A stretch of DNA of 64,000 bases from Lytechinus pictus. Lineage: Eukaryota > Echinodermata > Echinoidea > Temnopleuroida > Toxopneustidae. Location of the stretch: assembly GCF_037042905.1 (NCBI RefSeq), contig NC_087250.1:1279501-1343500 (forward strand), in the 5' to 3' direction. The position numbers were made by a program, and so were the translations under genes. A model generated the notes under the pieces. It saw only the letters and a program-made list of their open reading frames with translations. It was not told where the DNA came from and did no database searches. Every line of letters starts with the position of its first letter. Position 1 is the first letter of the stretch. This document shows, piece by piece, positions 30,750 to 42,894 of the stretch.

Positions 30750-33700
30750 TTAGTAGCCGTACGGAAGCGTGTTATAATCGGCCATCTTGACGCGTTTATC
30801 GAACACCACGCGGTGAGCCTTCTGTTCCGTTCTTGTGACCAACTGCCCATTCCCTGTACGAGCGATGCGTCTGGGATCGGTGATGACATTGGCCGCTTTT
30901 CCTTCGCACACCATGGATTTGAGACTTTCAAAATTGACCACTCGCTTGTTTCTCAAATTTAAGGTAATGCCACGGACCTTGCATACGGTAGAATAGTTTC
31001 CGCTCTCCCCCTCATACACTCTGTAGGCGTAATTTTTACTGCCGCCCGAGCAAAATTCTTCGATGAAACTTCCTTCTCCATAGCACTCCAGCTCATCCGT
31101 CATATCCCCCAAGAAATTTCCTGTTTCAACCTTTGGGGCGCCCTCTCTGTCGACGAAGATGACCGAGTCGGTGTCGTAGTACAGCACGCGGTCTTGCAAA
31201 ATGTCCAGGTAGCTGTACAACTTAAACCTGGCCTGTGCCGTGGTGTAGGCCGCAACCACCACGTTCGTGTTTCCGAGGCTGGTTTCAAAATCCTCTTCCG
31301 GGACACTGACCACCTTGGCAACTTGATCCGTGGGGAAATCGACTCGTAAGACTTCTCGAGTTTCGTCAGTGAGCCGTTGATAGAAAGCCCCGGGGTCGGT
31401 GAAGTATTCGGCTTTGGCAAGATTTCCTCGCTGTCCCATCTTTCCCCACATACAATTGAGGGCCGACTTTGCTACTGCTCGGAGACCTAAACAATTAAAT
31501 GGAACAAAAAAATGATCGTAGGTCATTGGATCTATTTATGATTCCATAGCTACAAGATTCCTTTCGTGAATTTTAACGATGTTTCTATTAATGTTATCGA
31601 TATTATAATCGCGGTTTCAATGTAATAATTTTCTTTATCATGATTTTAGATATAATAGTATTTTAAATTATAAGTGTGATGTGAACATCTTTCTTATAAT
31701 GAGGTAAAGAAGTGCAAGTTTCTTATTTTCAATTTCATTATTACGCATTCCATGCGTTAATTTTTTACCCTATCGATATATCTATTTATTTATTTTATTT
31801 TTCAATTTATATTTTTAATTCTTGTTTACGTTTAGATAATGCAACACTCACCCGGGTTATGTTTGATGTTCTCTGGATCCAGTTTCACCCCTTCCTTCTC
31901 CAAGTATTCTCTCAGATAGCGTTCCCGGCGATCGCGAATATCCTCTGGCATGGGAAGGCCTTCTTCATCCCCCGGAAAGCGGCATTCTGCCGGCCATCCG
32001 CTAGCTTCTTGTTTCACCTTCAGGAATGTGTTGATGTATCCAGAGAACAAACCCCCCGTCTTGGACTCTGGGTCGTATTGCGTGGTTTCTGAAAAATGCC
32101 ACACTTCGAAAATTTTGCCCATGGTGTAGCCTTTGCTCAAGGCAAGTTTGACTTCGTCGGTCACCCACGTCCCTTCCATCATCCTCTCTTTCTCGGTGTG
32201 GGTGCATGGTGTCTGTTGTTTTTCGGTCGCGCATGTTCTGCATAAAGCGAACATCAATTTTGAGGACGGACCTGGCGGGCGGTAAGGTATGACGGGATGA
32301 TACAGTTTCCTCGGAGGGAACAGTTGGCATTTGATCAAACCTTCATACTCTTCGATGTTGGAGAAATTTTCGGTGATGATCTGCGGGTGTCCAACGGGAT
32401 ATTTGCCGACCTTGTTCACCCATGGATAGAGACTGCAGACGTCAACATAGCCAATTTTTTCCAATTTGCCGGCTTTGTAGTACAGGCGGGAAGCCCCCGT
32501 CCTCCCTCCATAGAAGGCATCGCGTGGATCGAGAGGGGTTCTGATGGTCTCTTTGAAGACCTTGAAGAACTGAAAAAAGTCTGCATTCTCTTTGAGGTGG
32601 CGTTGGAAATCGTGTTCCCAGATAACTTCCACGGTGTACCCCCTGTTTCGGATGGCTTTTTCTCGCTCAATCGTTTTATGGTACACGCTTTCTACCGTGT
32701 CGGCCGTTCCGGGAACCAGGATATCCCTCCTCTTGAAGCAGGTTGTGCATCCGTGCCAAAGACACCCGTAGAAGTCGTACACCTTTGACCCATCGAACCC
32801 GTCTGCCAGATAATTGCCTATGCGCGCTTCTCCTCCGTTCAGCGCGTGCTGGATGTCAACACCTCTGGTGTAAGAGAGCCATTTGAGCCAACACATGGCT
32901 TTGAGGGAATGCTTGTGTTTGGGGGTGTAGCCTTGGGGTGGAATCAACGCGATGGTTTCCTCGGGCAGAAAATTGGTCCGGTAGACGCGGCTGCAGGCAG
33001 AGGCGATCGTGACGTCATCTTTGAAAGGGTCGATCCCCGACGCTTCAATGAAGGAATGACGAAAGGACATGCATCCTCTCATCAAAATATCCACGTCGCT
33101 GTGACAGTAGGCTAGCATTTCCTCTTCCAGGTTATAATGGACGTTGGCCTGTTTGATGTACCATTCGTCAAATTTCTTTCTAGCGCCATCTTCTTTCACG
33201 CCTTCAGGGTCGAAATATTCCTTAGGAGGTATCGGACCTTGGTAACCCTGGTTGACCTTGGTGTTGAAAAGATGGGGGAAATAGCCTTTCCTCATTTCCG
33301 TCAAGCCGAAGGTTTTAGGGAATTTGGCTAATGGCATAACCAGGAAACTCAACGAATCGATCAATGTCACATTTTTGTAGGCCAATTTGATGATTTTCAC
33401 GCCATTTTCGATCATCTCCGGCGCGATTCCCTGCTGAAACAGATATTCCTTGACCAGGAGGGCATCGTATCCTCGGGCATTGTGGGCGATGGCCCGTCTA
33501 CCAGCGTGAAGCGGGTCCGAAAACAACCACTGGCAAAATGCATCTCGACAACCATCTCCTTGGAACACCCACTGTCGTTGCTCGCACACGTTACACTCCC
33601 TGTCCACGTCTTGCCAACAGAGGGCGCACACACGATAGGCCACGCATAAATTTGCCACGTGTTTGTAGATTTTCCCCAGTTTGTTCTCACCCACCTCTTC

Positions 33701-35413
33701 ATCCTGCCGGCATTCGAAGTCATAAAAGAGGTAGGAAGGGATGGAATTTCTGCATAGTTTTATCCACGACTTGCAGGCTTTAATCTTGGCTTTTACGGGC
33801 TGTGTCGGATCGGCAACAGCCTCCAATTCGCTTAACAACTCCTCGAGAACCTCAAGTTTTATTGCCAGTGAAACGTAAGTCCGCTGTAAGCTTCCATTAC
33901 CACCATCTTTACTAGCACCCTCATCAGGCAGATTTACCGAGTGTTTGGCAGATGCTTCGATGAAACTATCCATACCTTCCATGCTTTCTTTGAGATCTTC
34001 CTGAGCCAGACGTTGCATGTAACACGAGTGGATGTCATCGCATGGAACTTCCAGTTTACAACGCGGGCAATATCGCATCCCACAGACATGTTTTTTCTGC
34101 GTTCCTTCCCTAAATTGGTCGATCATCACCCCGCAATCCTTGCATCTGAACAGACGGTTGCATACCGATACCTCCCTTCTGTTATGTTCGCCCTTACCGC
34201 CTTTTTCATGCCCTTCGTTTTCTTCTTCTTCTTCATCATATTCTCCTTCTTCTTCTTCATTACAATCTTTGATTTTTCCTACCCGTTTATGATTCTCAAA
34301 GCAGTCCGGGTTCTTAAAGTACCGGCGGCAGTCGGGGCAATGCACCCACTCAGTCAGCTCGCACGGACCCCTGCGGCAGCAGGCACATCTAGCCGAACAC
34401 ACATGCCGCTTCCTAACCATATATCCTTTCAAGCAGTGTTGACAATATCCATTCTGTTCCAAAAATGCTGGCATCGAGGTGATGACGTCATAATGGTCTT
34501 CGTAATGGTAAAGGTACAGCTGCTTTGATTTAGGAGGTCCAGCGTAGAGAATTTCGTTGAATGTGTCCTTGGAATAGACCACAATCTGGTAATCGGGTAA
34601 GATTTCCTGGAACGCCTTCAACTCGTCGATTCCGCAGGCTGCACCGACTGGCACGCCCGAAATATCGTGCAGACGGTACGCCTCTGGTTTTTGAGGCGTG
34701 TCGGATCGGCTGACGGATCTAAAATCAGAAGCCGCCTTGTCGTTGTCATTCCGGCGAGCGTGAGCGATGGCCACGGCGAGAGCCCGTGCGCAGCACGTGC
34801 TGTCCCGATTCTTGATGTGTATGAAGCAACGTTTTCTCTTCAGCCATTTTTGAAAAACAAGTTTAGGTATACCGCGATTGCCTCTCCCCGCTGGCATGGC
34901 GATGTGAATGAACGAGATTTCAAATCCATCTTCTTCGGTGAGAAACCCTGCGTTGGATTGTAAAACGCCCTCTATAGCTAGCATGACACGTTCGATGGAG
35001 AACTGATCGTTTCGCATGATGGGAATCCAAATCGGTGCTCTTAACCCGCCACCATCGATGACCATTCCGATTCTATCGTGCGATTGAACGCCGTCTCTCA
35101 TCAAAGAAAAAATACTCTCGAGTAGCGCTTGCACGACCTCGTTAGCCCCATGATGGTGTAATAGAGCATCCAAGGGGCGCACCACGATGGTATAATCAAT
35201 GGCTTCAGTTTTAAATCGCCCTACCTTGCGTGCCTTGTGTCCATCCACCCGATAGAATCTACGCATGGTCTCTTTATCCAGCACAACACCCTCTTCCAGC
35301 GCGGCCAAGTTGGGATCAAACATGTCCTCACTGTCATCCGCAGTACCACCGCCTTCCCGATCATCTAGGATAATAAAAAATAGATAAATAAAAAATAAAA
35401 AAATTAATTGTGA

Positions 35414-35444
<31 letters not shown>

Positions 35445-36431
35445 AATAATACGATGGGGAGAAATATCTTTCCAGAGCTCCTAAATTGGGTCAAACAGGT
35501 CGCCAGCTCCTTGACCATTGAATTAAATAAATTGGAAATAAAATATATTCGTTTCATGCCGCCGGGTCCTTTCATGAAATACTATCGCAATAGTCCTCGC
35601 GCAAGAGCTAGCTTCAATTCCAATGTGAGAAACCATTAAAAACAAGAGCGTCGGTGACAGCGGGTTACTACAAACACGAGTATACACAGTGTTTAGTAAT
35701 TCTATCCTGATAAGTAAATTTATCGTTTACACTAATACGAGAGCATAAGCCTAGAGTTTGTAAAAGATTCTCACCTTGTAATTTTCCGATCGGTGGTTAA
35801 AACACAATTATCGGTGAGATTCGGATTTTTCCTCGAACCTACAAGTTTTATTTCCCATCAAATACCAAATCAGCGGCGTCATCTTCCCTTCTCAGTTCTT
35901 CGCTCACTGACACCCACGTTTCCCCCAACCGCGTCCAATAGGGGGTTCCGATATATGGCTCCCTCCACCATGCGAATACTATCCACACCGTGACCAACAT
36001 CGTTGATAAAATGGAAACAACCAAAATGAATAATAGGGTCTTTGCTTCGTGATACGACGTATTACTGGTTCAAAAACTTTTTGCGTGTGATTATATAGTA
36101 ATTGATCGTCATGATTATTTCACGCGGACCCCGCCCGTGTTTAGTTAAATTCGTGTTGGGGTCAAAATGACTACTATACCTCGAATTTCTAATTTCTCCC
36201 CTTCACTAATAAGGATAGCAAACGCTTACCTCGATTTTCATCCCCATCATGACCCTCCATCGCGTCCATATCAGACCTCGCGTCCCGTTCTTCATCCTCG
36301 ATGTTCTCTTCCCGCATCCTCTCCACCACCTCGGCTCTTGCTTGCCTTTGCCGCTCCGTTGCTCTCATCCTGCGCTCCTGAAGGAGCCGGAACGTCGCTT
36401 CGTCCTCGGTGCTCCACTGCGTTTGACTCAT
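30750..36431 (-). CDS. POLB: Protein-primed family B DNA polymerase, three exons (Polinton POLB)
   Basis: Exons: 36230-36431, 31852-35364, 30750-31486, about 1483 aa in all. Both introns have consensus sites (GAG|GTAAGC…CTAG; CGG|GTGAGT…TTAG) and both joins keep frame; the second restores the NPGL/RAVAK motif. Order of parts: a charged N-terminal helix (exon 1); an OTU-like segment with RDSTCCARA and EDHYDVI; Cys/His-rich zinc clusters (34050-34450); exonuclease motifs I (YDFEC, ~33715), II (HNARGYDA, ~33475) and III (YCHSDVDIL, ~33095); a Vsr-like insert (VYDFYGCLWHGC, ~32765); and polymerase motifs A (DVCSLYP, ~32435), B (KSALNCMWGKMGQ, ~31450) and C (YYDTDSV, ~31170). All catalytic Asp residues are present. 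It replicates the element from its inverted repeats. TATA candidates lie at 36658-36664 and in the repeat. Confidence 0.93.
31487..31851 (-). other. POLB intron 2
   Basis: 365 bp, very AT-rich, GTGAGT donor and TTTAG acceptor, phase 1 at both sides. It interrupts the polymerase domain between motifs A and B. Confidence 0.85.
35365..36229 (-). other. POLB intron 1
   Basis: 865 bp, GTAAGC donor at 36229-36224 and CTAG acceptor at 35368-35365, with a (TA)n tract at about 35417-35441. Part of it happens to be open in the exon 2 frame, but the translated part is low-complexity (Ile/Tyr repeats), which supports splicing. Confidence 0.8.
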
Positions 36432-36657
36432 GATTCACCTTTGGACCGGCAAATACCTTTCTTCCTTTCCTCTTCATACGCTTCCCACACTTTCTCCCAG
36501 TTCCTCCAAAATTCAAAACCTATGTACGGCTCTCACCAAAGCGCAAACAACATCCACACGGTTATCAACATGGCATGTAGATAAATTGGTGTTCCTGCGG
36601 CAGAGCTGTTCTGGTTAGTCCGAGGTCCAGAATGCGCCGGGTGTCCAAGTTGGCGGG

Positions 36658-36664
36658 TTTTATA
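36658..36664 (-). promoter_or_regulatory. TATA box upstream of POLB
   Basis: TATAAAA on the minus strand in a GC-rich context just inside the right inverted repeat, about 230 bp before the POLB ATG at 36431. A second TATA (36707-36714) lies within the repeat. Confidence 0.5.
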
Positions 36665-36699
36665 GCACGCGCTGCTTTTTACTCTTTCTTTAAGATTCA

Positions 36700-37232
36700 C
36701 CCCCATCATTTATAGGCGAGGGCGCGGGAGATCACCCCACGCGGAGGTTAATTAAATTTCCTGTAGATCGAGTCCCTACGTGGACTCATATCCAATTAAG
36801 ATGGCGTCCCCACGCGGAGTCATTATCCAATTAAAATCGCGTCCCCGCGCTTCATTATCCAATTAAGATGGCGTCCCCACGCGGAGTCATTATCCAATTA
36901 AAATCGCTTCCCGCGCTTCATTATCCAATTAAGATCGCGTCCCCACGCGGAGTCATTATCCAATTAAAATCGCGTCCCGCGCTTCATTATCCAATTAAGA
37001 TGGCGTCCCGCGCTCCATTATCCAATTAAAATCGCGTCCCGCGCTTCATTATCCAATTTCCTGTTTACCGCGTACCCAAAGGTCAAAGGTCATGATTGAC
37101 CGGAAGGTGGGGTCACGGGGTCAACAGTGACCGGAAGTTGGGGTCAAAGGTCATGCGGTCAAAGGTTATGACCGGGTCAAAGGTTAAGTAGGTCAAAGGT
37201 CAAATAGGTATGAGGTCTAACCCCTAACTACT
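36700..37232 (-). repeat. Polinton right terminal inverted repeat
   Basis: It matches the left repeat in inverse orientation to the last bases (…agtagtta… at the tip). Differences are few: a short indel/substitution in the outermost 66-bp unit (gagcgcggg in place of actccacgtgggg), small differences at the extreme tip, and single substitutions. It includes the same TGACC-rich outer zone and TATAAATG inner end. Confidence 0.95.
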
Positions 37233-37238
37233 CATATT

Positions 37239-37604
37239 CACACTGGTAGTATTGATAATTTACACCATTACATAAAGAAATATGCACTTACTTATGCAAT
37301 ACCAAATTCCTTCTACCATAAATCATAATACAACAATCTTTACAGTTATAAAATGGTTAGTTAAAATACTCACAAATTCGGGCATTATTCAACATACTGT
37401 GGTGTACAAGCAGGATGGGTACAATACTATCACATTCTAAGCTGTAAGTAATAAGTTTTCCTAAATACAATGTGACTTGCCATCTCCAAACCAACAATAA
37501 ATAACAAAAGGTTTGATAATGCACATCACGGACTGTTAACTTGATATTCATCAACAACAAATTCTTGTTTTGAATGTAGAATAAATTCAACTACAGGATT
37601 AGAG
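37239..37604. other. Gene-free spacer right of the Polinton
   Basis: No feature is recognised. It joins the Polinton flank to block copy B. Confidence 0.4.
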
Positions 37605-37904
37605 AAAGGGTAAGTAGAAATAAGGTTTAAAGTTCGGGAGTCACTCAACGAGTTTCCCTCTAAGTTTAGCTAGTGTCATTCATAACTTTTGCATTTTTAA
37701 TACCAAATTAATTTTAGTAAGTTCCCTCGATTCGAATCCCGCCCGATTTGCAGGATATTTTGTTTTCACAGTCGGATTTCACACAGTAGTTGATGAGTTA
37801 CCCTTGTGGAAATGTTATAGAAAAATTGATATCTTATTTATTGTCTTTTTCACCCAACGAATGAATTCCTTTGACTTATTGATGGTATTTGGATGACTGA
37901 ACAA

Positions 37905-38060
37905 TGACAATAATAATAATAATGATATTAACAATGATAATATTAATGATCATAGTGAAAATAACAACAACAACAACAACAACAACAATAATAATAATAA
38001 TAATATAATAATAATGATAACAATAATAATGGTGATAATGATGATGATAATAATTACTAT
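37905..38060. repeat. ATT/AAC-type trinucleotide microsatellite
   Basis: Runs of aataat, aacaac and gatgat, interrupted. Similar runs lie at 38470-38545, and at 57770-57910 in copy C. Confidence 0.8.
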
Positions 38061-38859
38061 TATTCATTTATTGATATATAAGCACATGAAAATTGACCAG
38101 CAGCACAAGCTGAAAGGGCCAATTTACAAAAATTCATGAAGTACAATATACAGATATAACAAAGAAAATGAATAAAAATGTAATTACAGTATTCTACGTC
38201 AAAACTTATATCCAAGTAAAATATGTATCTCATAAATATAAATTTGAGAAAGAGAGAAATAAGCCAAGGGGAAGAGGGAGAGAGAAGACGAAGAAGAAGG
38301 AGAGAGAGAGAGAGAGAGAGAGAGATGAGAGTAATGGAAAAAAGAGAGAAGGAGAGAGTGTATGTCCTCCAAATAGAAAGAGAAAATTTAGTGAGGTGGA
38401 GAACAAAACAGAAAGTGGTGAAGAAGAGGAGAGTGACATTATTATGGTATTATTTTTAGTATTAGTATTATTAGTAGTATTATTATAGTAATATTATTAC
38501 TATAATAATAATAATAATTATTATTATAGTAATAATAATAATACATGAATGAGGGATCACCTTGGTTCTAAATGATGAGGTAATAGGCTTTTCAATGACA
38601 GGTCATTTTTAATTGTATCTATGACTATGATAAATACTAGTAAGTCAAAGGTGATTCTCGCTTTTGTTTTTGTGGGACGCACTTTACAGATTGAGCCAGA
38701 AACATTTTACAATCAGGTGGAAGTTGTATCGTAAATTGAATAGAATATCTAATCATTGATTCATTAAATTATCCTGATCATGGGTGCCAGATCACGCGGG
38801 GGGGGGGGGGGTTGGGGAGAGATATATCCCCCAATATTTCAGGTGGGGTGGCCTGTGTT

Positions 38860-40545
38860 ATCATCCCCAATAATTTACATTCAAACATCACATTGCTTAT
38901 GATGAATCATATGACAAGATTTACATTCGAACATGATATTGCTTATGATGAATCATATGACAAGATTTACATTCGAACATGTTATTGCTTATAATGAATC
39001 ATAATGACAAGATTTACATTCGAACATAATATTGCTTATGATGAATCATAATGACAAGATTTACATTCGAACATGATATTGCTTATGATGAATCATAATG
39101 ACAAGATTTACATTCGAACATGATATTGCTTATAATGAATCATATGACAAGATTTACATTCGAACATGATATTGCTTATAATGAATCATATGACAAGATT
39201 TACGTTCGAACATGATATTGCTTATAATGAATCATAATGACAAGATTTACATTCGAACATGATATTGCTTATGATGAATCATATGACAAGATTTACATTC
39301 GAACATGATATTGCTTATGATGAATCATATGACAAGATTTACATTCGAACATGATATTGCTTATGATGAATCATATGACAAGATTTACATTCGAACATGA
39401 TATTGCTTATGATGAATCATATGACAAGATTTACATTCGAACATGATATTGCTTATGATGAATCATATGACAAGATGTACATTTGAACATGATATTACTT
39501 ATGATGAATCATATGACAAGATTTACATTCGAACATGATATTGCTTATGATGAATCATATGACAAGATTTACATTCGAACATGATATTGCTTATAATGAA
39601 TCATATGACAAGATTTACATTCGAACATGATATTGCTTATGATGAATCATATGACAAGATTTACATTCGAACATGATATTGCTTATAATGAATCATATGA
39701 CAAGATTTACATTCGAACATGATATTGCTTATGATGAATCATATGACAAGATTTACATTCGAACATGATATTGTTTATAATGAATCATAATGACAAGATT
39801 TACATTCGAACATGATATTGCTTATGATGAATCATAATGACAAGATTTACATTTGAACATGATATTGCTTATGATGAATCATATGACAAGATTTACATTC
39901 GAACATGATATTGCTTATGATGAATCATATGACAAGATTTACATTCGAACATGATATTGCTTATAATGAATCATATGACAAGATTTACATTCGAACATGA
40001 TATTGCTTATGATGAATCATATGACAAGATTTACATTCGAACATGATATTGCTTATGATGAATCATATGACAAGATTTACATTCGAACATGATATTGCTT
40101 ATGATGAATCATAATGACAAGATTTACATTCGAACATGATATTGCTTATAATGAATCATAATGACAAGATTTACATTCGAACATGATATTGCTTATGATG
40201 AATCATATGACAAGATTTACATTCGAACATGATATTGCTTATAATGAATCATAATGACAAGATTTACATTCGAACATGATAATGCTTATAATGAATCATA
40301 ATGACAAGATTTACATTCGAACATGATAATGCTTATAATGAATCATAATGACAAGATTTACATTCGAACATGATATTGCTTATAATGAATCATAATGACA
40401 AGATTTACATTCGAACATGATAATGCTTATAATGAATCATAATGACAAGATTTACATTCGAACATGATAATGCTTATAATGAATCATAATGACAAGATTT
40501 ACATTCGAACATGATATTGCTTATAATGAATCATATGACAAGTGT
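38860..40545. repeat. 46-bp minisatellite array (block B), about 36 copies
   Basis: The unit is 'tgatgaatcatatgacaaga' followed by 'tttacattcgaacatgatattgctta' (46 bp). A 47-bp variant has 'taatgaatcataatgac'. The two types alternate, and the variant dominates toward the right end (40240-40540). Both ends match those of the array in block C. Confidence 0.95.
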
Positions 40546-41123
40546 GATCATGATGATAATGGAGGAGTATATGATGATCATGATGGTAATAATAATTGTC
40601 GTATTAATGCATGATGATTATCTATCTGTTTTCTCCCTATATTATTATGTTTATTGTTATTGAGTGACACAATTTTTTCAGGTCTTAATTCGAGTCTGTT
40701 ATTTACCCGAACAATGAACGTCGATCGACACTCATGGTCCTGATAGAAATATTCCCCTCCCCCCACACACACTTTCCCTCTCTCCATTGCACTAATCTCC
40801 CCCATTCTATATTCCTCATCTCTGTTCTCCATCTATATCTATTTCTCTTGTTGACTCTCTCCTCATCACACATTCACTCACACACCCACACACACCTCTC
40901 TCTCCACTCTAATAACATTATCCCCTTCCCTCCTCCTCGCATCCCTATCCTCCATCTATATCTGTTCCTCTTGTTGACTTCCTCCTCATCATACGCGCAC
41001 ACACACACATCCACACACATACACACACACACCTCTCTCTCCCTCAAATCAATCATCTTTCTCTTCTTCATTTTCTCTCTCTCTTTCCCTCTGTATAAAA
41101 TGTGATATGAATCATCATAAAAC

Positions 41124-41581
41124 GGTTACACTTCGTAATTCCGAAGGGTCTTTATTCCGAAACACGTAAATTGCCTATACCTCGATGTTCGTTAATCCGG
41201 AAACGTAAAAGGGTTCGTTAATCCGAACATTTGTGGCGTTATTCCGAAGGTTCGTTATTTCGAAGGTTCGATAATCCGAAAACGAAATAAGGTTCGATGT
41301 TCCGAAGGTTCGTTAATCCGAAAACGAAATAAGGTTCATTAATCCGAAAACGAAATAAGGTTCGTTAATCATTTAGTTTTCGGACTAACGAACCTTCGGA
41401 ATTACGAATCTCATTTCGTTTTCGGATTAATGAACCTTTGGAATTACGAACCTCACTTCGTTTTCGGACTAACGAACCTTCGGAATTACGAACCTTCGGA
41501 AAAACGAACCGTCGGAATTACGAACTTTCGGAATATCCGAACCTTCGGAATAACGAAGCTTCGGAATTACGAATGTATGCG
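41124..41581. mobile_element. Foldback element with 8-bp target duplication
   Basis: About 458 bp built from 'ggttcgttaatccgaaaacg' repeats whose orientation flips near 41370. It is flanked by CATAAAAC at 41116-41123 and 41582-41589. The matching site in block C (about 60675) and block A (about 10545) has no insert, so the element and its duplication are well defined. 8-bp duplications fit the hAT superfamily. Confidence 0.85.
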
Positions 41582-42334
41582 CATAAAACAGTGCACTCTT
41601 CCCGCTCGCTGTGCTCTATTATACCCCCTCAGTAGTGTATTGCAACTTAAGGAAATAAAATCAATCTTACGATCAGTCATATCACATTGCAGTAAATGTT
41701 GCTCGTAAAATTGATTGCTTTCATATACATATAACATATACCACAGTCATAATGTTAATGTGAAGCCGATTTTATTATTTACAAATTTTCACAAGTTTTC
41801 AGATATCATGGAATAAAGCAAACGAGATTTAATGTGTGTCTGCATTCAGCCATAAAGAAGTGATTTAACAACAGAGTCCAATGTACAACATCTACGATCA
41901 GTGGCCCGGTAACACACAAATTTACGATCAATATGCTCATTGTAAGTATTGATTCGGATCGGTTCATTTTAATTATTCTTAACAATCATGTACATTCAAC
42001 CATGATCTTGATTTGCCATTGCCACTTACGATTGATCGCATATATTTTTGTAAAATGGTGACCGAATTGGATTTCCAAATACGATTCTCGTGCTCAAAGA
42101 GTGTGTACAATTATTGCTCTCAATTATTGTTCGAAATCAGCTTGCTCAAAATACACATTGACAAAAAAGGCAAAAGACTGTGATTCAAAGCCAACCATTC
42201 AATAGATAACGCGCAAACGAATCAAAGTGAGATAAAAAAATAAATAAAAAAAGTTATTAAAGTTAAAATTCTTTTGACGCCAGGTAGGTTCTCCGAAAGG
42301 CTAGAAATAAACGAGAAATATGTAATTACATTTT

Positions 42335-42785
42335 AGGTGGATTTGATTGATTGATTGATTGATTGATAACGAATTTATTTCATTCCAAAATTTCAACAAG
42401 GTTACAAAGTAAAGCAAAATATAATATAACATTATGAAATGAAATAGAAACCTTCTGAAAAGCAAAGCTTGTTATTGAAGGTTTTTCAATATATATATAA
42501 AATATACAAATCATATCTTTCTTGTAGAAGTTCAAAATATATATAATACACAAGTCGTCATATCTTTCTTGTAGAAATTAAATGTAAATCCTTGTTAAAT
42601 TTATTTTTTTACATATTCTCCCAAGTAAAAGATAAACAAGGCTGGATTATATTACAAGATATGAAGAAAAAGTGAAAAGGACACACAAAACAAAACTTTA
42701 CAAAAACAGGACGTGACAGAACGGTACAAGAACAAGGCATGACAAAAAGTTATACAAAAACAAGACATACGACATTTACATTGAA
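42335..42785 (-). mobile_element. Retrotransposon-like 3' end insertion with (TTGA)n
   Basis: The segment is absent from the corresponding place in block C (about 61436). It starts with 'ttgattgattgattgattga', then 'acgaatttatttcattccaa', like an inverted LINE 3' UTR with a simple-repeat tail. No coding sequence is recognised. Confidence 0.55.
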
Positions 42786-42894
42786 TAAAACAATTTTAAT
42801 AGTTTGTGGCTTAAATGGCCAGCTACTAAGAAACCTGCCTCATAAATAAACTGAAATTAATTTTCTAATTTACGATTCATAACGATTAAATATA

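Larger units (their letters stand above)
20304..37238. mobile_element. Complete Polinton/Maverick element with target-site duplication
   Basis: The element proper is 20310-37232 (16,923 bp). It begins 5'-AG and ends CT-3', as Polintons do, and is bounded by identical 6-bp repeats CATATT at 20304-20309 and 37233-37238, the family's target-site size. It has ~530-bp terminal inverted repeats and encodes family B DNA polymerase, integrase, packaging ATPase, cysteine protease, major and minor capsid proteins and accessory proteins. Genes from 22807 to 36431 are all on the minus strand; the two leftmost coding segments are on the plus strand. No frameshift or premature stop is seen in any core gene. 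The element is therefore structurally intact and is a candidate endogenous virus of the polintovirus/adintovirus type (inference). Confidence 0.97.

Noticed and set aside
33941-34528. 195-codon plus-strand frame opposite POLB
   Set aside because: Antisense to the zinc-cluster region; Phe runs mirror Glu/Lys runs of the polymerase.
38860-40545. CRISPR-like regularly spaced repeats
   Set aside because: Units are contiguous with no unique spacers and the context is eukaryotic; it is a minisatellite.
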